Shown: positions 43,689 to 56,095, numbered from the stretch's first letter. The stretch: 64,000 nt of DNA from Gremmenia infestans (GCA_032629725.1 JAFEVB010000002.1:1674001-1738000); one strand, 5' to 3'. Numbers and translations: made by a program. The notes: generated from the sequence alone by a model not told the origin.

Positions 43689-46169
43689 CTAGATCGACAA
43701 TAGAAAAGGAGAATCGTCTGAGCTAATATCGCAATCCTGATCGCCATTATCGTCACAGCCAGGGTTATCACCGTCGCTGTCACTTTTCATAAACATGTTG
43801 CCAATCATCCTGTGCCAACAATCAACACAAACCCATTCATATCTAAAGCTGCAGTTCCTTGGGACCTCATCGCAAAGGGTATCTGAGGGACCTATTTCCG
43901 TACCCGGAAGGTTAGTTCCCGAATGGCTCGTTGTTTCCGTGGCTGTCGAGTCATTTGAGTCCTGAGACATACAACTCTTGTGCACCTCAATAGAGCCAAC
44001 CGAGCTGGAGTCGTCCGTGATCCTAAGGTTGTCGAGTAAATCCATGATTTCCTTCTTGGGATTGAACTGTTGTAGGATATCCTGCCAAGCTATCTCGACC
44101 AAGCCATATTGATGATGTTTTGCCCTGCAGTATTCGCAGCGGTGCTCGGGATAGGCCGCAGGCTTAAGGTCAAGGGTAAACACTTGCATTAGAGAAGATT
44201 CGTTCCAGTTCTGCGCCTCTAACGGCCCTTCTTGAAGTTCCTGCGTAATGAAATCTTCAAAGGATAGGTGTTCATCTTCCAGAAGTTGACGCCAAGCTAA
44301 AAATGCCGCAGAAGAATATAATGAGATGGATGTTGCAGACTCCTCAACAGGACTCCAGTAAAATTCTAAGGCTGTCGTGTGGATATTAGCACTTTGCTGT
44401 ACTAGTGACCGTGCGTCAATATAGTCTCGAAACCAAACATAATAGTGAATTAGCGGCCATCCGCTCCATCCGCTCCATCCGCTCCATCCTGCGATGCGAA
44501 TAGGGCCACTAAGGATGGACAAAACCGCTTTCATATCTTCATTGTTCCAATACAAACTTATGGACCAGATTATCGGGGCCGTTACGAAAGCGTTAATATT
44601 TTCCCTAATACTGTCCTTTAATATTTTCATTAACCAAGCGAAGCTGGATAATCTGGGAATATAGCAACTATCTTCACTATATTCCATCTCCTGCATGTCT
44701 GCTAAAGACCAAATAGACAGCCAATCAGAGTTTAAAGATTGTAATAGATCAGCTTGGTGGATGAAATGTCGAAGAACATTGATCTTATTTACTGATGTTC
44801 CGGAATGTGTTGATAGACAGATCATATTGAAACACGAGCTTTGAAATGTACATAATTAGTTAAGACTTTGGAGCTCATTCGAAAATGGTCTCATACCTGG
44901 CACTATCATCTCGGGCCTCTGCGTCTGCTCCTACGTCAAGGAGGACTTCACAAAGTTGAGAATGGTAATGTTCTGCAGCTACCTTATAGTTTGTTAAAAC
45001 CAATTCAGATATTAAAACCAACAAATTAGATAACGAGAATGATCTGTGCGGACATAAACTTACATGCAATGGTGTTCGACCTTTAGAATTCGTGTCCCAA
45101 GTTGATGCCTCCCTCTATCTAAGAGAAGTCTGACACCGTCAACATTGCCTTTTCTGCAGAACTCAAAAATCAAAGAATCGTCAGACACAGGCCGAAAGGT
45201 ATTCAAAGCATGCTTCCAATTACCCAGGGACTGGGAAATCGCGACGTGTATGCCATATTTGAGTCCAAAACGTGCGAGCCACAGGGCTGGTCGAATAGTC
45301 AAGTAGCTCTCCCCGGTTTGTTGCCCGTCTTCTTCTTCATTCGGATATACATTTGATTGTGCCGAAAACTTTCGTGAGTTAAGGGTAAAGTTGCCAAAGA
45401 TACTGCTGATACTTGTGTACGACGCCGCAATTTGGGTTCGGCGCGGGCGAATTCTAGTTCTTGAATTAGAGGTCATATTATATTGAGCCCCACGCCACTG
45501 ATTTTCGATCTCATGGCTCTGGTTCTCATCGATTTCCTCGAACCGGCTAACCATTGGTGGTAGATTGAGGCCCGAGACTGCTCCCAGAATATTTTTCTGG
45601 GAGTGATTATCTGTCACCAAATGTGTCATTGCGTTCCGGTATAGTTGTTGTTCCTGGAACTCTGCTGCTACGATCATCATAAGATGCTGCTGGTTTGCCA
45701 GAACCAGTGTTGTTTTCGTTCGCTCCAAGGCATCTCGGAATTGGTTGATTTTCTCGGCTTTGAAGACCGTCTTGATAGCGGCCCACTTGCGCTCTGTCTT
45801 GGAAGTAGAAGAAAGTTGCTCTTTGAGTTTTCTGGATATCGAGTGTAGCGTTTCGATTTGAGATGCGCCTGGATAAGAACAACAGAAGTTACACCATGAC
45901 TTTGCAAGGAGCGATTTTGAAGGCAGATACATACAAGTTTCCAAAACCAGCTTCATATTTTCATTATGTCTGTCCGGCGGCAGCGCCGTATTCGCAATAC
46001 TAGCAAGAATACCCGAAAGAACATGGAGTTCTTTCGCTATATCGCGAACAGACCCTAGAGAATCGCTGATAGATTGCCAAAAGTCGCACAGATGCTTGAC
46101 GCTCTCGACGAGCTGCAGGGCCAGAGAGGTGACGGCGATTACGCTGGCAGCGGCGCCGAGCCCTTCCAT
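43689..46169 (-). pseudogene. STAND-type N-terminal domain / ankyrin protein with 1-nt frame break
   Basis: Exons 46169-45935, 45868-45064, 44982-44897 and 44838-43689 (introns 66, 81 and 58 nt). The start MEGLGAAASVIAVTSLALQL is the typical helix of the fungal STAND N-terminal domain that precedes NACHT or ankyrin modules in incompatibility-type proteins. There follow a helical region to about residue 250, then ankyrin-like units: FCRKGNVDGVRLLLDRG, EASTWDTNSKGRTPLH, and SQLCEVLLDVGADAEARDD. The second unit lies one base out of frame with the first: the sequence has only three G where four would keep the repeat in frame (plus strand CCC at 45111-45113). No NACHT motif is seen. The 380-residue C-terminus has CEYCRAKH and CVDCWHRM, possible metal-binding pairs, and an acidic end. 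A sequencing error in the G-run is as likely as real decay. Confidence 0.6.
44458..44488 (-). repeat. 9-bp tandem repeat coding Gly-Trp-Ser
   Basis: Three and a half copies of a GGATGGAGC unit on the minus strand, encoding GWSGWSGWSGW within the C-terminal part of the ankyrin-type gene. Likely length-variable between strains. Confidence 0.8.
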
Positions 46170-49100
46170 GGTGGACAAGCAAAGACAAGGAGTATTAGAG
46201 AAGGGTTTAGGAAAGATGATGGAAGTTCGTGGAAAGCCCTTTGAGATATTGAGGTTGTGGAGAAAATTTGAGGTAGGCGCACTCGAAGGCTGAGCGTGAG
46301 GCTGTATCTTTGGAGTGTCGCACAGCATGGTGCCAACACTGCTAGCTATACTGCAGCGTCCCTGTTTTCCACTGATCTAAGCCTCGCTCTCTCACATGAT
46401 GCATAACAAATATGACCAGCGATGTGATAAAATCCTTAGGTAGAAGTCTTCATTTTAACATGCAAAAGGGGGCGGATACATCACTGCACGTAAATCATTT
46501 GCTATGTGGTTACTGGATACGTGTTACTATATAGAGAAGACGTCTCTTAAATACTCAACGACCATAAGTTAATACGAATTCCACCGTTTATACTTGTTAG
46601 TTTGGGGCGGGAGGGGGGGGAGGGTTGTTCGTCCGACTTGTCCCCCCTTTACCTAGTTAAGCGAAGGCATGCCATATTCAGTTAGTGTCTGTCAGATGCA
46701 GGTTAAAATAAGAATCCTCAGGTGTAAGAAAGTGAAGCCGATTTCGAAGTTTACTGTATGCTCCGTCTGCATTATTATATATCTCTCAAAAAAGAACCCT
46801 GACCACGAGGCAGATGATAAGTAGAATCAATCGCAGTCAACAAATGACATCGTACTATAGCATGGCGCCTCGGAACAGAGCAGGTCTTTGTCATCTGGCT
46901 AAAGCAGCAGCTAATACCATACTCCGTACTGTCAGGCTACAAAATAATGACAGAATCGGGTCACTCTAGTGGGAGCCTTTGCACTGCGGCTCCTTTAGAA
47001 TAGTTAAGACATTCCGTACAAGAGGAAGCCGGAATCGAAAGCCGACAGTACCATTCGCAGACATTCAAAACAGCTTAGATGACATTTGTAGACAAAGAAA
47101 TGCTATAGGAGTTCGCCTGTAAATCTCTGTCGGATCCTTCGGTACATAGTTTGGAAATGTTGGTTGTTGTTTAGTGAGGCAAATCGTGCCCACATGCGCA
47201 AATTACGAAGTTGGTATTGACTCTATTGAGCAGGTCATAGAATATCGCCAAGACCGACCCGACCTTCTTGAAGAGAAAGAAGCTTTTTTTTTCGATCCGT
47301 TAAAGTCTCATTGTCAACTTTGTTATTACGTGTTCATGCAGCCTCAAATCCGTCAGAAGTATTCTGGAAGCAAATAGTTAGAAACTTACTAAGGAGAGGT
47401 ATGACATGTTGGTAGAACAAGAGTTAAATCCTTAGATATCGCTAGTAGGATCACTACCTGCACTATGGGCGCAGAAAAAGTTATAGGGAGGTAGCGAAAG
47501 TTAAACGATGGAAGAATTCGGTACTGTTAGATGATGTTGATCGAATCAAGGTTTATAAATAGCAATTTCTGGCCCTCTAGATAACTTCAACCGTGAAGTT
47601 CCCCAAACAATCAGCCGGGGCGCACTCATGGAACCACTTCCCTGTTGGCAGCGCCTACCTTGTCGAGACTCAAGAGAGGGAATTGAGAGGGCTGGGGTAA
47701 GTCTTGGCAATTTTGGGGTTTGTACCGGCCTGTTGTTCACTCGCTCTTTTTTTTTCCAAAAAGCAATTTGATGAGACAGAGAGGCGACGATCAGATGAAC
47801 CGGATGTTGTTCTCCTAGCTAGGTATTTTAAGCTACCCAGCTTTTGTCCATCTTCGGTATCTTCGAACATCCAGCAAGAACAACACCATAAACGACTGAC
47901 ATCTGGAGACTCTTAGCCTTCCAAGTAAGCTTGCGACTTGAAATGGCTTTACGGATGTGGCAGCCTCGAAGGCTGGCAACTCTTAGCATGGTTAAGAGGG
48001 TGAGTGCCAAGCGCGAAGCAATATACCAGTATGTTCTCATACGACTCGCACATCCCGATAATAGGCCTAGGGTCCTTTTAATGGGAATTCGATGAAGCTG
48101 TGCAACCCTAAGCAGCTACCCACCATCCCCACCGGTGAAAACCTCGGTCTTTCTGCCCGAACACAGTCAAGGCTGCATCGTTAAAATCGGCTGGATGCCA
48201 GTAGGACGGCTCGATATTGCATCAGGCGGAATTCTAGGCGAGCTTCTCTCAAAACACCACCGCACCTACACAATTCCACGAATGAGCGAAGCTCCGCAAA
48301 AAAAAGAAGTGCAAACCGATATGGCGATCGGGCGAGATAGAGATAAGAGCAACGTAAAGTTTAAGAACAAAGTCAATAAAGCTTCTAGAAACAGCTAGCC
48401 GCGTTCTCGGATACAAATGGAGACAAACTACTAAGAAGACCACTTTAAGCCGTCGTAATATCACGTGGTATTCTCACTGACTTTCTAGAAACACTCGTAT
48501 CTACCGGTATCTCGAGGTGGGCGGGACCTAGTGGACGGCACGTTCCACTACCATCTGGCCAGATAGAAAACCCCTGCGTCCATCGGTCGTCTATCTTTCT
48601 CTACTGTAGTACGACTTTTAACACGATTTCTCGGTGCGAGTCTCGCCACTGGGGGCACAAGAATACAAGCTGAAAAGTTTCAATCAGACAAGCTTCAGAG
48701 ATCTCTACGCCCGGCCTGGGCAATGCGAAGCTTCTGTTCAGTCTCAAAACAAGACATGACAAGATGCTACTACTGGGAATCTTCGGGAATTATTGGCCAA
48801 TATGGCAGCGAAAGTTTCAACCCTCTCGGCAGCCCCGGTGACCCCCGCTCGACAGAAAGTGCGTACGGAGTACGTGCGTGCGTGCGTGCTTGCGTGCTGC
48901 ATTACCGCCAAGATCTCTCTCCAGTTATTCTCTTCTAGTGCAGGGTCTTAATCCCAATCGCTAACGACGGTTATGATCCGTAATCTTCTTAGTGGGGTCT
49001 GGAAGCTTGTTGGTTCTTGCGAAGGGTTGATGATTTCCAACCCAAGTGGACCCGTTGGTTGAATCAGGCCATTCCCTGTCTACGGAGTAGTATGTCTTGG

Positions 49101-49821
49101 TGCCCCCTTGCCACATCATGCAACCTTACGGGCATTTATGACAGTACAGAGTATGGACGCCCCTCACCTTTTGCTTATCGTGGGACTGGATAATACGAGT
49201 AGCCTATCAGTGGCTGAGATCTGCTCAGTATAACAAGACCGACAAGCATTTGGGCTTCCGGGCTTCCCAATGTCTGTACCACCCCACCATACATCTGGAA
49301 GTCCATGCCGCAAATCACAGCCAAGCTTGTAGTGTTTTATTAGCATCGCTGCAATTCCTCGACCTTCTAGATAAGGGTATCACGGACTTTTTCTCAGGCA
49401 AGCGGCTTGGCATCTAGCTACCTTCCTCTTAAAGATCTTGAAGTCCATCCCGGCGAATCGAGCTCTCCAATGGCCATTGCATTGGGCTTTCCGAGACTGT
49501 GTACCTCCAACACCCACTCGGCCAGCTACGGTCAAAACGCCAGCTGCAGGTGGTCCAGAGGACTTTAGATTGTACCCTTGTACCCCGCGCCATGTGTGAA
49601 TTTATCCAGCTTCTTATCTGGGACTTGGTCCGAGATTGATCTTCCCAAGTAACAAAGTCTGTTGGTGAATTGGATAAAGTTACCGGGCTAGACAGATGTA
49701 ACCCGTGAGGCATGGATTGTGCATTTGCATAGAAATAGCATGCGACCCCCTCTTGATCCCTTCTTGACTCTCAAGCTTGGTCTTCCTACAGTTCCCATTG
49801 AGAGTGTAAACTTCCGCAACG
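46170..49821. other. Gene-poor intergenic
   Basis: About 3.7 kb with only short frames. It holds a G-run (GGGGCGGGAGGGGGGGGAGGG, 46604-46624), a (GTGC)n patch at about 48871-48896 in an ACGGAGTAC context, and AT-rich parts. The ATG-started frame at 47629 ending at a GTAAGT donor (47698) could be a lone 5' exon, but nothing downstream continues it. Confidence 0.4.
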
Positions 49822-51982
49822 ATGAGTGAGGTTCTCTGCTATATCTTTCTCTGAAGTTCGCTAATAGCATGCGTAGCACAGGAAAACAGAACGCTGGATG
49901 CCCAGTACATCGTGGGCAACGATGCCACCCTTAATCTCGACAACAAGGGATCGATAGTCCTTGCAGACGCTGAGATCCCTACGGTCGGCGAGTTGCACAA
50001 CAGTCCCAACGAAGAAGAGCGAAGGACCCTTCGAAGAGTTGCCGGGAAGCTTCCCACTGTCGCCTACCTGATCTGTGCTGTAGAATTTGCCGAGAGGTCC
50101 TCCTATTATGGAGTCCAGCCACTTTTCAGTAACTATGTGAACCGACCGATGCCTGCAGGTGGAAATGGATGGGGAGCCCCTCCGCGAGGAACAGAGAGTA
50201 CTGCTGGAGCATTGGGAGAGGGTACAGTGAAAGCAACTGCTGTTTCACAATCTTTCTCCATGCTGGCATATGCCCTTCCTCTTTTTGCTGGCTATATTTC
50301 CGATACCAGGACTGGGCGCTTCAGGATGATTTGTGCTGGTGTCGCCGTCTGCGGTCTGGCACATGTTATCAGTACGTATTGCTCATTGTCTAATCATACC
50401 TAAGCAACACATTCTAACCTACATTCTAGTGATGGCATCGGGCGCGAAGACTCTTCTCGCTAATGGTGATGCTAAGATTCCGTTCTTGATCAGTGTATAC
50501 ATTTTGGCAATTGGCGCTGGTAGGTTCTCTTTCTACCCATATGTCATGATCGAGCTAATGGGATACAGCCATGTTCAAACCTAATATCTCTCCCACCCTT
50601 CTGGATCAAATGAAGAGCACAAAACTCGAGACTAAAACCTTGAAGAGTGGCGAAAAAGTCATCGTTGACCCTGAGCACACAACTGAGAGGGTCATGCTTT
50701 GGTTTTATCTTCTAATCAACGTCGGAGGATTCATGAACGTTCCCACATCCTATACCGCCAAATACGTCGGGTGGTGGCTCAGTTTCGGGATACCCTTGAT
50801 CCTTTATCTCCCACTCCCATTCTTGCTTTGGTTCCTCAAAAAGAAGCTCGTTCTCTACCCCCCAGGTGGAAGTGATCTCGGCAACATTGTGCGCATTCTT
50901 GGAATCTGCTTCAGGCGTGGAGGATTGAAATCAATTGGCCGTGGTGGCTTCTTCGAACCCGCCAAACCTTCAGTAATTGCCGCATCCGGCGATCCAATCG
51001 ATGTTCCATGGAACGACGCCTTTATTGGTAAGTCAACCCCACCTCGTGCTCCCACTCACCCTGAGTGTAGAGGTCGAACAAGGAAAAGCAAACTAATGCC
51101 TTATTCTTCACAGAGGATGTCCGCCGAGCATTCCAAGCTACTGGAATCTTTTTATTCTTCCCCATCCAAAGCATAAACGATCAAGGCCTCGGTAACACTG
51201 CCAGCGCGTTGAGCACAATGCTCTCCACCAAGGGCGTCCCCAACGATGTTATCAGCAACTTCAACTCCCTCTCCATCATATGCATGGCTCCCGTCCTCAA
51301 CTACGGTCTGTATCCTCTCCTCCGCAAATGGAAGATCCACTTTGGACCCATTTCACGAATGACCGTTGGCTTTCTCATGGCCGCTTGTGGTGGTGCCGGA
51401 TACACACTTTTGAACTATTACGCCTACAAGCAGGGACCCTGTGGACATTATGGAAGTAGTTCAACCTGTGTGGATGCCGATGGGAATGCTCTCACGGCCA
51501 ATATCTCGATCTGGTGGATGGCTATTCCCTATGCACTGGGCGGTATTTCGGAACTCTTCGTCAACGTCCCAGCATACGGCATTGCGTACTCGCGCGCTCC
51601 ACAAAACATGCGTGGCTTGGTTTCAGCCATCAACTTGTTCATGGCAGCAATTTCATATGCCGTTGGTCTCGCATGTTCCGCTCTCGTCAAGGATCCATAT
51701 CTGACGTGGGATTTCGGCGCGCCAACCATCATCGGTCTCGTTTCGGCCATTGTCTTTTACTGGATTTACAGAGATATCGATCACGAAGAGTACATTCTTA
51801 CTCAGAACCTTGATTATGAAACCAAGGTGTTGGAGGAGAAATTGGCCAAAGAGAATCGACAAGAACAGGACTTGGCGAACGGCAGCAGCGTCGGTAGTGA
51901 GAAAGGCGACATTACTCACGCCCATCCCAAGGAGGATTTTGGCGGTGAGAAAAACTTCGTTCCTGAGATAAAGGAAGGATGA
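49822..51982 (+). CDS. POT/PTR2-family peptide transporter
   Basis: Predicted 638 aa from exons 49822-49825, 49877-50371, 50430-50519, 50569-51027 and 51114-51982; introns 51, 58, 49 and 86 nt. It carries the family signatures of proton-coupled oligopeptide transporters: FAERSSYYGVQPLFSNYV in helix 1, GYISDTRTGRFRMI after helix 2, GAAMFKPNISPTL, and FYLLINVGGFMNVPTSYT. About 12 hydrophobic helices and a hydrophilic acidic C-terminal tail are visible, so it should import di- and tripeptides across the plasma membrane. The first exon is only ATG plus one base; it is proposed because the next in-frame candidate start (49912) is GTG and a CTAAT branch site precedes the 49876 acceptor. A three-codon first exon with a weaker GTTCTC donor is the alternative. 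The rest of the gene is secure. Confidence 0.9.
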
Positions 51983-52400
51983 TGGTGATGATGCCACTGG
52001 TTGTTCACATATTTAATTTTGGTGTCGAGACGAGGTTAAGATGATGGCCTAGAAGATGAACCACCAGAACGCTGGAGCTCTTATTAGTCAATGGATCGGC
52101 TTAATACCCCTCTACCTTGTCATATCCCGCATGATGTTTCAGTGATGCTAAGTCAGTGTTGCATTAGCTCTGCCATATCCAGCGTATACGTGACCTCCTA
52201 TTACCCAATTCCTTCATTTGGTACCCCATCTCATCCCACGGTATGCTGCCGGCAGCGAGACATGATAAACAATGCGTTGTATTCTGTCAAAGTATCTCGC
52301 ATAACCCAAGCAGAATCTCTATTCCGAGACAACGCCGCCCAAAGTAACGCGTCGATCCGCGATCCATTCCACATTACTTCTACCAGGCACTAGGCAATAC
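51983..52400. other. 3' flanks of convergent genes
   Basis: 418 bases between the transporter and the minus-strand hypothetical gene. No gene seen. Confidence 0.45.
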
Positions 52401-53343
52401 CTAATACCATTGATCCGTCTTTTTGTCCCTAGATCTGGCAACCCGGCCGCCACGGGCAGGATCATCATCCTCGTTTTCATCGGAATTTCCGAGCATAGTC
52501 CTCTGCCAAACTTCATATATATTGCTCTTTGGGTCCTTTGATGTCCAGTATGGCTTCTCTTTCACTGCCTCTGGCGGAAGCGAGTGAACTAGAGGAAGAC
52601 CGTGCGATTGACGCTCCTTATTCTAGGCGCTGAAGCAAATCGACTTCGCATCTTCGATGTTTATGAGCTGAGAAAAAATGTCCAGAGGTGGAGGTTTGCC
52701 TACTGACGCGCCTTATTCAAACCAGCCAGCACGGCTTTGTAGAAGCGAGAAGCTTTGGGCGCATCCCTACTACTAGAGACTTAGAAGGGCTGCTCAACTG
52801 CTTTCCAGAGCCCCAGAGTACACGAGTGCATCGAAGTTGACTCTCTCACAACTTCATCAGGGAATTCGACAGCGGAACTTCTTGGATCACAATAGCAGTA
52901 AGCTGGGGGTGCCTCTAATATATTTTAGTGTGGAGCTTGATTGGTCTGAAGTAATGACAAGAATGCATTTTGAGGAATGAATTTGATACCCATAGCATAG
53001 AATTTTCGCAATGGAAATATTTCGAGACAGGCTTACTCGAATTTGGTTCCGCATGCAACTCAAAGCCTGCGCGTGAGCCGCGTGTGCATCACTAGAGATT
53101 GATCCATAGCTTGGACAAGCAGTGATTTCAGGTACAAACCCGTTATGTGTACCTCGCCTTTGGCGAAAGAAAATTGTTAGCCTTTGAACCGAGATGAAGT
53201 ACATCCAATTTTACGCGGCATTCGTAGCCGCTAACAGATATGTCCGGGTCACTTTCGCTCTCAAGTTTCCTAGGCATCTTCTTCCTATCCGGTCTATTCT
53301 TGTCGCCACCTGGGTTCTTCCTGTTCTCACCGGCAGCACCCAT
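52401..53343 (-). CDS. Hypothetical protein, possibly decaying
   Basis: Exon 1 (53343-53153) begins at an ATG with a Lys/Arg-rich N-terminus; exon 2 (53109-53037) encodes ISSDAHAAHAQALSCMRNQIR; exon 3 starts at 52912 (APPAYCYCDPRSSAVEFPDE) and the last exon ends at 52401 with PPEAVKEKPYWTSKDPKS, an acidic patch and RGGRVARSRDKKTDQWY. Joining with a GTGAGA donor at 52849 and an AG at 52617 gives an intact 180-aa protein. However, that 233-nt intron contains two protein-like stretches in the flanking frames (DAPKASRFYKAVLAGLNKAR and GKPPPLDIFSQLINIEDAKS), interrupted by TAA 52781-52783, TAG 52623-52625 and one frame change near 52707. The longer reading would make it a pseudogene. No family recognised. 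Confidence 0.5.
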
Positions 53344-53958
53344 GGTGAACCTCAGAGTTCAACGGGCTGCAGAAAGTAGAGTATGTGTTTCAGTCCCCAC
53401 TTGAAGAAGCAATCGTTCAGGATGAATTAGCTTAGAACTGTGAGCAGTCCTACCTTTCGCTTTTGAAATTGTGGGTCATAGTAACCATTGCCCAGAAACA
53501 CAGTCCGATATTAGAATGAAGTGATGAGAAGGTTGAAAGTGACATCATAGAGGGTTATATAATTTTAAAAGGTTATCTAACTGCCGGAATTGGTTGGGTG
53601 ACTGTGACTTTGGGATGACTTGGCGCCTTGGACTGATCTCTAGCAAACAAGCGCCAGTTTGACGGCAAGCGCTTTTGACATTTCGCTACTGTATCATAAT
53701 TGTCTCCATGAGAACTACATCCAAATGTCAAAACCTTTCAAATCAATCAGTTGGTAGCAAATATCTGCACGAAATGACTCCTCAGACGGCCATACCAGAG
53801 AATATCGCTGGGGGTTGGATTGCTAGGTCAGGCCGTAAGTATGATTGCATTGCAAATTGCAACAAGAAAATCGAAAGTCATTCGTGATCACTAGAGTCCA
53901 AGTGCAAAAGATCAGAGCGCATGAAGCGGTGCCCTCGGGGAACCACTAAACACAAGGT
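53344..53958. other. Intergenic, no gene seen
   Basis: Promoter side of the hypothetical gene and 3' flank of the NF-YA chimera. The frame at 53675-53887 has no motif. Confidence 0.4.
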
Positions 53959-55848
53959 TCATTCACCCATACGACCTTCTTCGATGCCAACGTGCACCCA
54001 ACCTTCATCGCTCATGTCTTCGATGTCTGGTTGTCCACTTCCGCTTTCACTAGCCGCTTTCATATCAACGCCGACCTTGAATCTCTGGTACGCCTTATCC
54101 GTAGCCCGAATCTTCTCTGCCAGCTTCTCGCACCTCTTCAAACTTGTTTGCAGATCTCCACCGTTATTGGCAATGTCCTTTTCAAAAGCGAAAAATGCAG
54201 AAAAGTACTCAAGAATCGTAGTGTAAAGAAAAATAAGGTCGGTGTTATGTTCATGCTTCAGAGCGAGCGCGCCGCCAGGGTGCTGGCAGAGGTTCTCCAT
54301 GACGGCGTAGCGAGCAATTACATCCACTACTTCCCGAAGGGTGGTGAGGCACTGTTCGATCGCGGATATTGTGGATGATGCGAGACTCTGGCAGGAAAGA
54401 TTGTGCTCGTTGAGCTAGAAGTTGGATATCAGGACTCTGTAATGAGGAAGAGCTGAGGAAGAACTTACGGCTAGACACACATATACACAGCCCCACCCAA
54501 CCGTTGCAATCTCCAGTCCAATTTGCTTGTCAACAGTAACCGCAACACTAATGATGCTATTTCTGAGAACCACTATTTCTTCTAATTCAGGCTTGTTCCT
54601 AGAGATTCCCCTTGCCGTTATCTTGCTCGAGAGCCACTTGCAAAGGACCGAGTCTGCATTGTAGGACTCAAAGACGCCAATCTTGCTCTCTAACTCACTC
54701 GTGATAAAAGCGTAGGTCGCTAGATCGGATGTGTGGAGGGAGGTGTAGGCCACCCACCAGATTTGAGTACGTGAAGAAGCACGACCGTCTTTACGCATCA
54801 TCTTGAGTCGGTCGTCTGACCCCTTTGGCGGGTGTAAGTAAGATACTCTTTCCGGCTGCCGTTCTACATCTTGGGTCTTTCCTTCCTCTTTCTTTTCAGC
54901 CTGCTCCAAAATCTCCTCTGGTGTCAAGAAACAGCCACTTGGGCCCCGTGGCCGTCGCTTGGCATGTGAACCGCGGTGTCCACGCGGTCCGCGCGGAGAC
55001 TTGGAAGGCTGACTTGCAATCGTATTTTTGATATTCTGCCTAGCAACACGTCGAACAATAATGCGATGAAACTGCTTGGGGTTGACGAATAGAGGGGGTT
55101 TCTCGATATCAACATGGGTTATGCCTGGTGCAATGGGCTGAAATTTTGATTTAGTGGGAACAATGCTTGCAGCATCGTGTTCTTGTGCTTTGATCCGAGC
55201 AGCTGAGCTCTGAGATCCTGGAACTTTCTTCACTTCTGTGCCAGTGAAATTACGTTTGTAATCAGCACTGTCGGTACCCATACAATCTTGGCCGAGAAAT
55301 GAGTCGAAGTCGAACTCCTCGAGGACGTCTTGAATGCCCTTACCGTCTTGACTTGGAGCTGCGTCGAAATCAAAGTCTCGAGAGGCATCTTCCGCATTCC
55401 ATGAAGCTACAAGATCAGTGGCCAGCTTACATTTCAAGAATTCGGCGTCTGGCTTTCGCAACTCGACAGCATCAAGACGCTCATTATCACTTGCTGAGAT
55501 GCTCGCCGTAGCCTGAGAGGCTGTAGGTTGATAGCTTGATAATATCGATCGCCCCTGCCTCTGACGGCAGCTGAGGTTCATGAGACTCATTTGATAGTCG
55601 CGCAGCTCTTTCCTTCGCTCTTCATCAGACTTCGTTGAGTCTATTTGCGCGGTGCTCTTAGGATCTGCTTCCGCAATTCCAGCATCTTGACCTCGTCCCA
55701 AGATCGGTAAATTGTAATTTTGGCGTAGCCTTTCGAGTAATAAAAGTTGCTCCTGATAGTTTTGGAGTGCTTCATTTCCTCCGTAGTTCTTGTCGGATGG
55801 CGTTTTATTGACAATCACGTGCTGTGAAAGTAGAAGAGACGACTTCAT
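53959..55848 (-). CDS. NF-YA/HAP2-like domain fused to STAND-type helical domain
   Basis: Predicted 611 aa from exons 55848-54469 and 54414-53959; intron 54415-54468 with a GTAAGT donor. Residues 1-255 are low-complexity with Gln-rich and acidic parts. Residues about 259-330 resemble the CCAAT-box subunit NF-YA: PPLFVNPKQFHRIIVRRVAR corresponds to the subunit-association helix, and GSHAKRRPRGPSGCFLTPEE to the DNA-contacting helix; the linker is Pro/Arg/Gly-rich and longer than usual. From about 365 on the sequence is helical and resembles the N-terminal region of fungal STAND/NACHT proteins: EIATVGWGCVYVCLA, then LREVVDVIARYAVMENLC and LIFLYTTILEYFSAFFAF. No NACHT or repeat domain follows. 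Ordinary fungal HapB/HAP2 has no such tail. Nuclear DNA binding via HAP3/HAP5 partners is inferred. Its start is 247 bp from the divergent POL5 gene. Confidence 0.72.
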
Positions 55849-56095
55849 CGTGATAAAGACTAAAAATAAGAACTGTCTTCCTAGAAGTACAACATTGAAA
55901 ACGTGAAAATCAAGAGTATAAACTTCCCACGTTCAAACCCCCTTCCGCCTGGCTGTCAAAGTGATTTAGGCTCTATTGGGACAAGTCGATTGAAGGCGGT
56001 GAAGATGAGTGGCAGAATCAAAAACTTCTACAAAGAAATCCCAAAATATTTCTCGAGTAGATTCCACATTCAAGCAAGTCGAACAATCTGCGAAA
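55849..56095. promoter_or_regulatory. Bidirectional promoter, NF-YA chimera / POL5
   Basis: 247 bases between two head-to-head starts (minus ATG 55848, plus ATG 56096). Both promoters must lie here. An earlier plus-strand ATG at 56005 is in another frame and ends soon, so it would be an upstream ORF if transcribed. Confidence 0.45.

Noticed and set aside
47629..47700. ATG-started short frame ending in GTAAGT, a possible first exon
   Set aside because: No downstream exon continues it; its cysteine spacing does not match a Zn2Cys6 cluster.
48871..48896. (GTGC)n patch next to ACGGAGTAC, considered as a regulatory element
   Set aside because: A simple microsatellite explains it; no gene start is nearby.
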